Positions 6,098 to 6,343 of a stretch of DNA of 6,343 bases are shown piece by piece. The DNA is from JBBSGC01 sp038254525 (GTDB lineage: Bacteria; Actinomycetota; Actinomycetes; Propionibacteriales; Nocardioidaceae). The number at the start of each line of letters is the position of its first letter. Position 1 is the stretch's first letter. The notes below the pieces were generated by a model. The model worked only from the letters and a program-made list of their open reading frames with translations, did not search any database and had not been told where the DNA came from. The stretch covers positions 1-6,343 of the forward strand of contig JBBSGC010000110.1 of NCBI GenBank assembly GCA_038254525.1. The letters are read 5' to 3'. The translations under genes were made by a program, and so were the position numbers.

Positions 6098-6343
6098 TCA
6101 GGCTGCGGCCTCCAGCGTCAGCAGTGCCTGCTTGGCGGCGGTGCCCCCGACGTACTGACCCGGTGAGCCGTCACTGCGAACGACCCGGTGGCAGGGAACG
6201 ACGATCGGCAGCGGGTTGGTGGCGCACGCCGTGCCCACCGCGCGGACCGCCCTGGGACTGCCGACGGTGGCCGCGAGCTCTGCGTAGCTGGCGGTCGTGC
6301 CGTAGGCGATGTCGGACAGGTGGTCGAGCACCGTGCGGCGAAA
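6098..6343 (-). CDS. ogt: Methylated-DNA--protein-cysteine methyltransferase (partial, N-terminus off the right edge)
   Basis: This suicide DNA-repair protein moves alkyl groups from O6-alkylguanine (and O4-alkylthymine) to its own Cys. Only the last 81 residues are in the window, starting FRRTVLDHL, with the frame open to the edge. A GTG at 6331 should not be taken as the start, because the preceding FRRT already fits the family (FRRxVL). Visible in order are the DNA-binding helix region YGTTASYAELA (14-24 of the fragment), the RAVRAVG stretch (31-37) expected to hold the nucleotide-flipping Arg, NPLPIVVPCHRVV (43-55) with acceptor Cys51, and the C-terminal SDGSPGQYVGG (58-68). The fragment matches the catalytic domain shared by Ogt, MGMT and the C-terminal half of Ada. 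The symbol is therefore tentative until the N-terminus is seen. Confidence 0.92.
   Translation of the reverse strand, partial: FRRTVLDHLSDIAYGTTASYAELAATVGSPRAVRAVGTACATNPLPIVVPCHRVVRSDGSPGQYVGGTAAKQALLTLEAAA

Noticed and set aside
6079..6101. Six-bp inverted repeat CTGATC/GATCAG at the convergent gene ends, considered as a shared terminator
   Set aside because: The stem is short, the loop is 11 bases, both arms lie mostly in coding sequence and there is no T-run. Chance is as likely.
1..6343. Search for tRNA, rRNA, CRISPR, IS elements, riboswitches or a phage or defence module
   Set aside because: Nearly all the window is intact, recognisable coding sequence. Intergenic gaps are under 70 bases, and no repeat arrays, transposase motifs or structured leaders were seen.

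Overview
The window looks like chromosomal DNA from a high-GC Gram-positive bacterium (Actinomycetota). The third codon position is strongly G/C, GTG starts are used, and two of the promoters read best as leaderless (TAnnnT, six bases, then the start codon). The order zinc-uptake operon next to glyS is, as I recall it, also seen in Streptomyces and relatives. I cannot fix the genus.

Left third (1-2461): a leftward operon for a zinc ABC importer. It runs znuA (lipoprotein receptor), znuC (ATPase), znuB (permease, cut by the left edge). The genes overlap by a few bases at each junction, so they are probably translationally coupled. A 15-bp near-palindrome at 2447-2461, just in front of znuA, has the form expected of an actinobacterial Zur box. 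This predicts repression by Zur when zinc is plentiful.

Middle (2486-4220): two rightward genes. A small protein of the antibiotic-biosynthesis-monooxygenase (ABM) fold starts divergently from znuA. It is followed by glyS, the dimeric (alpha2) type of glycyl-tRNA synthetase, with a four-Cys zinc-binding pair in its N-terminal half. The Zur-box candidate lies between znuA and the ABM gene and could touch both promoters.

Right third (4221-6343): a perfect 8-bp inverted repeat and a leaderless promoter precede a DesK-like membrane histidine kinase and a NarL/LuxR-type response regulator, which overlap by 4 bp. Converging on them from the right is the C-terminal half of an O6-alkylguanine-DNA alkyltransferase, cut by the right edge.

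The genes are ordinary housekeeping and sensory genes. I see no mobile element, CRISPR array, tRNA or rRNA. The points most worth testing are regulatory: the shared Zur-box region, the palindrome in front of the two-component genes, and the unexplained ABM-fold gene between zinc uptake and glyS. No intergenic stretch exceeds 70 bases.
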